A stretch of DNA of 28,171 nt from Nitrospinaceae bacterium (GTDB lineage Bacteria > Nitrospinota > Nitrospinia > Nitrospinales > VA-1): contig JAPYPK010000010.1 in assembly GCA_029937655.1 (NCBI GenBank), positions 1 through 28,171 of the forward strand, written 5' to 3'. Both the position numbers and the translations under genes were made by a program. Every line of letters begins with the position of its first letter. The first letter of the stretch is position 1. Under the pieces are notes generated by a model. The model searched no databases and was not told the DNA's origin. It worked only from the letters and a program-made list of their open reading frames with translations. Shown piece after piece: positions 23,669 through 28,171 of the stretch.

Positions 23669-24447
23669 AATTCGGTACTGGTATCAATTTTCGCCATTTT
23701 CGCCATGCTTTTGATAAACGGGTAGGATTTTAGTTCGCGCCCAGTGAATGAAAGGATGAACCTGTGAATTAGTTGTTCGATTTCAAGTTCTATGCCTTTA
23801 GGAAATTTTAAGCGGTTTGCATGTTTGATATCCATAGTTTTAAGCTTTTTTAAGTATTTTAGGGTTCCTGCTTGAAAGCGAATTTCTGGTTGAGCTTGGA
23901 AAGAGCAGGGTTCACATATGATTCCTCGGCGCTCGAAACTAAATCCGATTTTCGTAGTGTACTCCGATTTTTTGCAGATTGCACAGTAGCTAAGTTGAGG
24001 AGTGTATCCAGCAAGGCACATTAACCTCATCTCGAAGCTGCGACTTAGAACATCTAAACTAGCTACCACTTCAAGGGTTTTTAAGCTATCCCGCAATAAT
24101 CTAAAAGCATTTGGGTCTGGATGCATTTCTGGAATCAGCGTATCAATCAGTTCACTAAAATAGATTCCAGTATATATCTTTTGTAGATCATCACGAATGT
24201 CTTGAAATGAATGAATGATATCTGAATGATTGAGACGATACAAGGTCTGGTTCTCTTTCCCAAAATAGATAAGCTGGATATGAGATAAAGGTTCAATAGT
24301 TGCCCCAAATTTGTTTTTAATTTTACGTGCAGCTTTAGCAACGCATTTAATTTTTCCGTACCGCTTTGTCATGAAGGTAACTAACTTGTCTGATTCAGAC
24401 AGGTTGATACTTCGTAAAACGATTGCTTCAGTATGAAAAAGTGGCAT
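23665..24447 (-). CDS. recO: DNA repair protein RecO
   Basis: This 260-residue protein would load RecA at gaps together with RecR. The N-terminal OB fold begins HTEAIVLRSINLSESDKLVTFMT, cut here as HTEAIVLRSINLSESD (5-20), and a zinc site has CAIC (155-158) and CEPC (178-181). GYTPQLSYC (147-155) is the family block before the zinc site. Length is normal. Its start lies 20 bases inside the ogt end and its stop overlaps ridA, which marks a tight operon. Confidence 0.93.
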   Translation of the reverse strand: MPLFHTEAIVLRSINLSESDKLVTFMTKRYGKIKCVAKAARKIKNKFGATIEPLSHIQLIYFGKENQTLYRLNHSDIIHSFQDIRDDLQKIYTGIYFSELIDTLIPEMHPDPNAFRLLRDSLKTLEVVASLDVLSRSFEMRLMCLAGYTPQLSYCAICKKSEYTTKIGFSFERRGIICEPCSFQAQPEIRFQAGTLKYLKKLKTMDIKHANRLKFPKGIELEIEQLIHRFILSFTGRELKSYPFIKSMAKMAKIDTSTEL

Positions 24448-24976
24448 TCGATTTTTTTTCTAGTTCGAGTAAATATTTTTTAAGGTAAGTTCCGCCTGTA
24501 AACCCACCCAGGCTACCTTTTTTTTGAATAACCCTATGACAGGGGATGATTATGGGAGTTGGGTTTTTCCCATTTGCATTTCCTACAGCACGACAGGCTT
24601 TAGGTTGGTAAATTGCAACAGCCAACCACTGGTAACTCCGGGTTTCGCCAAAAGGTATAAAGGTCAACTTTTTCCAGACACGTCGCTGAAAATTTGTTCC
24701 CTGCCTCAGGTCTACTTTAAAAGAAAATTTTTTTAACTTACCACTAAAATATAGATGAAATTCTTTTTCTACGTCTATTAATTGGTGAGGTTGTTTTTTT
24801 GGTGAATGGTAAGTCGTTTTTAATGCTTCAACAAACTTCGACTCACTTTGAATTGACAAAGCAACACGGCAAATTCCATAAGGCGTTGCAGCAACACCTG
24901 TTTTTCCAAAGGGGGTATTGAATGTTGTATATATCAGTTTCTTTGGTGACCCAGATCTTTCTAACGGAATCAACAT
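24428..24976 (-). CDS. ogt: Methylated-DNA-protein cysteine methyltransferase
   Basis: This 182-residue suicide enzyme takes alkyl groups from O6-alkylguanine. The active site is IIIPCHRVI (142-150) with Cys146, the helix-turn-helix region has FQRRVWKKLTFIPFGETRSY (96-115), with AVGNANGKNP (130-139) and GGFTGGTYLKKYLLELE (152-169 region) around it. The N-terminal domain is of the Ogt/Ada-C type without an Ada metal domain. It overlaps recO by 20 bases, which groups two repair genes. No clear ribosome site precedes the ATG at 24976. Confidence 0.94.
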   Translation of the reverse strand: MLIPLERSGSPKKLIYTTFNTPFGKTGVAATPYGICRVALSIQSESKFVEALKTTYHSPKKQPHQLIDVEKEFHLYFSGKLKKFSFKVDLRQGTNFQRRVWKKLTFIPFGETRSYQWLAVAIYQPKACRAVGNANGKNPTPIIIPCHRVIQKKGSLGGFTGGTYLKKYLLELEKKSNATFSY

Positions 24977-25014
24977 GGAAAGGATCAGTTTGTTAAAACG
25001 TGATTTCCCTAATT

Positions 25015-25926
25015 TTAAGCATATGACGTTATAGCATGCCGCGCTAATTTAAGCAGTGGTTGCAGGGAATTATCAACCATGATTGCTTTTGTTTCTTTGG
25101 CTTTCACAGCGTTAATCAGGTTGTTATGAATATTTCCATCATAAGCGGTGACCGCTGTTCCCGTAAGTAGGTTAAAATGATCATCGGAAGAGCCAATAGC
25201 TGCTAATCCGAGTTTCTCTGAGTAGTTTTCTTGATATCCATGTCCTGACGAAACATCCTCTATCCCGTCTGTTAGTCCAATTAAATTTTCTTTTATCCAT
25301 TCGATGGATGCGCCAAAGGGGTATGCCCGTTTTTTGTTTGGATGAGGGACGATTGATATTCCTCCAAAAGAACCAATTCGTGGAATGATCTCAAGCATAG
25401 AGAAAAACTGGTCATCAAACTCCGAAAACTGAAGTGAAATGTCCGAAAATTTTTTGGGAGACAAATATTCCGGGTCAAAAATTAAAATCAAGTGCCCCTC
25501 TAGGGCGCTCATTTCTAATGCTGGGTATATTTTAATAGGGTCGTTTAGTTGGTCCCATTCGTCAATGTATTGAGCCTGTTTTTCCCAGGACTTAAAGATA
25601 GATTCAATTAAATATTTTCTTGGAAGAAGATGGTCTGTAATGACAACATAATCTAGCTGTAAACGCGAGGCTCTTCTCAGTATATCCTCGACGGAATGTT
25701 TCCCATCGGAAAAGGTGGAGTGACAATGGGTTTCACCTATTACGAGGGCGGGGTTGTCTCTCTTCAGACGGGTAATTTTTTTGTGAATTCTAGCATCCAG
25801 AAACTACCGCCCTGTGGCATCAGCAAAAGGTTTGGCAAAATCTCTTTTTTTATCAGCCCAGAACCCCATGTCATTGGGATAAGCGTAAAACTGTTCTTCC
25901 TTGCTAGGCCTTATGATTCTGTTCAT
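25015..25926 (-). pseudogene. PHP-domain phosphoesterase split by an in-frame TAG
   Basis: The frame holds a PHP metal-dependent phosphoesterase: ETHCHSTFSDG, VVITDH, IVPHPN and GSSDDH give the expected metal-binding histidines and aspartates. Downstream of a TAG at 25804-25806 it runs 262 residues to 25015, but between that TAG and the ATG at 25512 there is no ATG, GTG or TTG, and the ATG at 25512 would cut off the first two motifs. Upstream of the TAG the same frame has an ATG at 25926 and 40 coding-like codons ending in DATGR. Changing one base (CAG or TGG to TAG) would make a whole 303-residue protein. So this may be a recent nonsense mutation, a sequencing error, or stop read-through. 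A rival is the out-of-frame ATG at 25793-25795 with a -1 shift at an A7 run (25776-25782). Confidence 0.7.
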
Positions 25927-26130
25927 ATATTTTTTGCTAAAAACCGAGAGTTGATATAAATTTCTTTTCGGACATACCTATTTAACGGGGATCTTCTTAG
26001 CGGGCTAAGTAATCTATTACATAATAGTGTCATTTAAGAGTTGGTACAATATATAATATTTATTTTTGTGGGTGAGGGTATGGGACAAGGAATATACTAT
26101 TTCCCTTAGGTTTTTTGCTGAGTTGCTGTG

Positions 26131-26928
26131 ATGAGATATATTAAATTTTGGTTATTTTGGGTTTTGGTCATTGGAGTTTCTAGTGGAAGAGTAGTAGAAG
26201 TAGCCCTTGCTGATAGATTGGTAATGCCAGAAATGGTTTTGATTCCTGCGGGGGAATACCTCATGGGAACTGAAGAAGGAAAAGGAAGGTCTGATGAGCA
26301 CCCAAAGCATAAAGTATATTTAGATGCGTTTTATTTTGATCAGTTTGAAGTTACGGGGGCAGACTTTGAGGAATATCTTTCTTATAACCCGAACCAACAC
26401 CCTACAATAACTGGATGGTGGGATCGTCAGCCAAGGCCTGGTATGAAGAAGCGCCCTGTCATTGGCTTGTCATGGAAACGTTGCGCTAATTATTGCGAAT
26501 GGAGGGGAAAACGATTAGCTACGGAAGCAGAATGGGAACGGGTAGCAGCCGGACTGGATGGGCGAAAATATCCATGGGGGAATAGTCTTCCAGATGATAA
26601 AAGGGCGGGTTTTAACCGGTGTTGTTTCATAAGAAAGGGTCTTTCTACTTATGAAGTGGGAAGTTTCCATTTAGGAGCTACTCCTAATGGTATATACGAC
26701 CTTGCTGGCAATATTGCTGAATGGGTATATGATTGGTATGATAAAAATTATTATAAAAACAGCGAATATGCTAATCCTCGAGGCCCAAAAAACGGCGTTA
26801 ATCATACAATACGAGGAGGGGCCTGGAATAGTTTGTCAGGCTACTTAAGATCATCTGCTCGATATGGTTACGATGAAGCAAAAGATTTTTATGGAATAGG
26901 TTGCCGCTGCGCAATGTCAGTCAAATAA
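26131..26928 (+). CDS. Secreted SUMF1/FGE-fold protein
   Basis: This 265-residue protein has a hydrophobic N-terminal signal (about 4-20, then ADR near 28) and a formylglycine-generating-enzyme fold: MVLIPAGEYLMGT, DAFYFDQFEVTG, ANYCEWRGKRLATEAEWE, YPWGN, NGIYDLAGNIAEWVYDWY and IRGGAWNS, ending GCRCAMS. The cysteine pair that FGE uses after RGGSW is missing; that stretch reads NSLSGYLRSSARYG. So sulfatase activation is unlikely, and a binding or structural role in the periplasm is more likely. The ATG at 26131 is preferred over the GTG at 26128; neither has a good ribosome site. It starts a short run with the next two genes. Confidence 0.88.
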   Translation: MRYIKFWLFWVLVIGVSSGRVVEVALADRLVMPEMVLIPAGEYLMGTEEGKGRSDEHPKHKVYLDAFYFDQFEVTGADFEEYLSYNPNQHPTITGWWDRQPRPGMKKRPVIGLSWKRCANYCEWRGKRLATEAEWERVAAGLDGRKYPWGNSLPDDKRAGFNRCCFIRKGLSTYEVGSFHLGATPNGIYDLAGNIAEWVYDWYDKNYYKNSEYANPRGPKNGVNHTIRGGAWNSLSGYLRSSARYGYDEAKDFYGIGCRCAMSVK

Positions 26929-26967
26929 TAAACAATTAAAAAAGCTTAAATGGGATAAATATTTTTT

Positions 26968-27882
26968 ATGAGAAATTTGGATAGCCAGATAGATACGATG
27001 TTCAATGAAGCTATATATCATATTGAAGCTGATAATACCCGTAGAATTAAAAAATTTACAATTAGGTTTACAAAGTCCAATCAAAAATACTCGCCTGATC
27101 ACCTTGAATCATTGCTAGGTTCATATGAAAAAGCAATACGAGAAATTCCACGCCAGTTTCTTCGAACTGAAAAAACAGCTCGGCAAAAATATCTAGAGCC
27201 TTTTGAGGAGGAACGTCGTCACGCACTTATTAAAGTCATGACAGAACATGTAGAAATGCTCGTTGAGAAAATGAACCGAAAATATCGAGATATTTTTAAA
27301 AATCAAAAAAGGTTGGAAGAATTTGATGATCGTATTAAAGATACTTTGATTACTAGCAAACAGAAAATAGATGAGGAGATTGGTAAGTTTAGTGCAAATC
27401 TCAGGGAAAAGTTGAGCTCCTCTTCAAAGGTTAAACCAGAGGAGTTAGCGAGAATATATGAGCTTGATGAATCGACGTTGATAGATCTTAAAGCGATAGA
27501 ACCTCTTCAAGCAATTCATGAAGTTTTTGAAGGAATTCAAGGGGATCACGCTGCAAAGGGTGCCCTTGAAGGGATACGTGAGGGGATCATGATTTGTTCA
27601 AAGTTTGGCACGCAACTCGGGATTGATCCGAGCCAAAACCATACGGAGGCAGCCAGGCGTTTGAAAAAAAGGAGCATTGTTGCTGGAACGTTGGTCTTGA
27701 AAGATTTGATTGATGCTATTTATATTTTGACTCAACAACTTAAATTGCCAGTTGAAAAAAGAAACAGTGAAATCATAACTAAGACACAGAGTCGACTAAA
27801 TGAATCGCTAAAAGAGCATGATGGGGTAGACAAGGTTATAGCCAGTTTACAAGTCTTTTTTCGAATGCTCTCTATTGCTTAA
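26968..27882 (+). CDS. Predicted helical cytoplasmic protein, function unknown
   Basis: This 304-residue protein has no signal peptide or membrane segment. It is rich in Lys, Glu and Arg and reads as mostly helical, with a likely coiled coil around residues 60-150 (HALIKVMTEHVEMLVEKMNR region, KRLEEFDDRIKD, KQKIDEEIGK). A second part (about 180-300) holds LQAIHEVFEGIQGDHAAKG and ILTQQLKLPVEKR. I do not recognise a family. It lies 39 bases after the SUMF1-type gene and 24 bases before the sppA-like gene, so it may share their transcript. No clear ribosome site is seen. Confidence 0.7.
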   Translation: MRNLDSQIDTMFNEAIYHIEADNTRRIKKFTIRFTKSNQKYSPDHLESLLGSYEKAIREIPRQFLRTEKTARQKYLEPFEEERRHALIKVMTEHVEMLVEKMNRKYRDIFKNQKRLEEFDDRIKDTLITSKQKIDEEIGKFSANLREKLSSSSKVKPEELARIYELDESTLIDLKAIEPLQAIHEVFEGIQGDHAAKGALEGIREGIMICSKFGTQLGIDPSQNHTEAARRLKKRSIVAGTLVLKDLIDAIYILTQQLKLPVEKRNSEIITKTQSRLNESLKEHDGVDKVIASLQVFFRMLSIA

Positions 27883-27906
27883 TATTTTTACGTTGAACTG
27901 AAACGC

Positions 27907-28171
27907 ATGCCTGCTTTAACTTTAAGAATTTTACTTTTTATTGCAGTAGTATTACTTGGCTGTTCCTGTGCAGTAATTAGAATGGGTTCGCAAATTGAAT
28001 CCCTTGAAGAAGTGGTTGTTGAAGAGGGAAGCGGGAACGGTAAAATGTTGTTAATTGACATTGATGGTCCTATAAGTAACCGTCCCAAGAAAACATTAGT
28101 TGGGTTCTCAAGTGAAACTGGGATGGTTGATCGTATCCGTGAAATACTTAAAAAAGCAGAAAATGATAAAA
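27907..28171 (+). CDS. SppA-like signal peptide peptidase, partial
   Basis: Only the first 88 codons are in the window. The N-terminus, PALTLRILLFIAVVLLGCS, is a signal with an LLGC lipobox-like end at Cys19, so it may be a lipoprotein or be membrane-anchored. After a linker, KMLLIDIDGPISN and GMVDRIREILKKAEND match the start of the SppA/protease IV domain, a membrane-bound serine peptidase that clears cleaved signal peptides. The catalytic Ser and Lys lie outside the window. It follows the helical protein gene by 24 bases with no clear ribosome site. Confidence 0.75.
   Translation, partial: MPALTLRILLFIAVVLLGCSCAVIRMGSQIESLEEVVVEEGSGNGKMLLIDIDGPISNRPKKTLVGFSSETGMVDRIREILKKAENDK

Noticed and set aside
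25804..25806. Amber codon reassignment as the reason for the TAG in the PHP gene
   Set aside because: The helD-like gene, leuB, mtnP, ftsB and the UDP-glucose dehydrogenase gene all end in TAG at the expected length, so TAG is an ordinary stop here.
1..28171. CRISPR arrays, tRNA or rRNA genes, insertion sequences and prophage genes
   Set aside because: No regular spaced repeats, tRNA T-arm signatures, transposase motifs or phage proteins were seen on reading both strands; a covariance-model scan would be needed to exclude small RNAs.

Overview
The window reads as one stretch of bacterial chromosome that is AT-rich by eye, densely packed with housekeeping genes on both strands. The organism is probably a Gram-negative marine-type bacterium of Nitrospinota or a related delta-like lineage. 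That placement is an inference. It rests on c-type cytochromes with outward anchors or signal peptides, a delta-type topoisomerase A subunit, a stand-alone PCP_red protein beside Mrp ATPases, and general codon and AT character. No phage, insertion sequence, CRISPR array, tRNA or rRNA was seen.

Layout. Positions 1-1891 (minus) hold the N-terminal 630 residues of a GyrA/ParC-type topoisomerase subunit. Positions 2337-5562 form an iron-sulfur or metal-flavoured block: a MIP18-Mrp ATPase, a DUF971 protein and a 62-residue CxxC protein run rightward, and a zinc-ribbon/PCP_red protein and a second, divergent Mrp ATPase run leftward to meet them. A HelD-like helicase (5773-7911) and truA follow, then a convergent family-2 glycosyltransferase. 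Next is leuB-asd, behind a leader with a TAAGGT repeat cluster, and then a 754-residue coiled-coil protein built from degenerate repeats of about 31 residues. mtnP, hemL, eno and ftsB come next in one direction, followed by an IHF/HU gene with its own clear promoter. queA lies leftward. A lysine-rich tetraheme cytochrome c with one CX3CH site and an animal-like UDP-glucose dehydrogenase lie rightward, separated by a strong terminator. A leftward set, ogt-recO-ridA-diheme cytochrome, overlaps or abuts. Upstream of it is a PHP-domain gene whose reading frame is split by an in-frame TAG. The right end carries a SUMF1-type protein, an unrecognised helical protein and the start of an sppA-like gene that leaves the window.

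The functional themes are amino-acid biosynthesis (leuB, asd), methylthioadenosine recycling (mtnP), tetrapyrrole synthesis (hemL), which supplies heme for the cytochromes, glycolysis (eno), tRNA modification (truA, queA), DNA topology and repair (topoisomerase, HelD, RecO, Ogt, IHF/HU) and cell division (ftsB). The most unusual items are the repeat coiled-coil protein, the paired Mrp/PCP_red block, the CX3CH heme site, the TAG-split PHP gene and the leuB leader repeats. Protein family calls come from reading motifs by eye; no database search was run.
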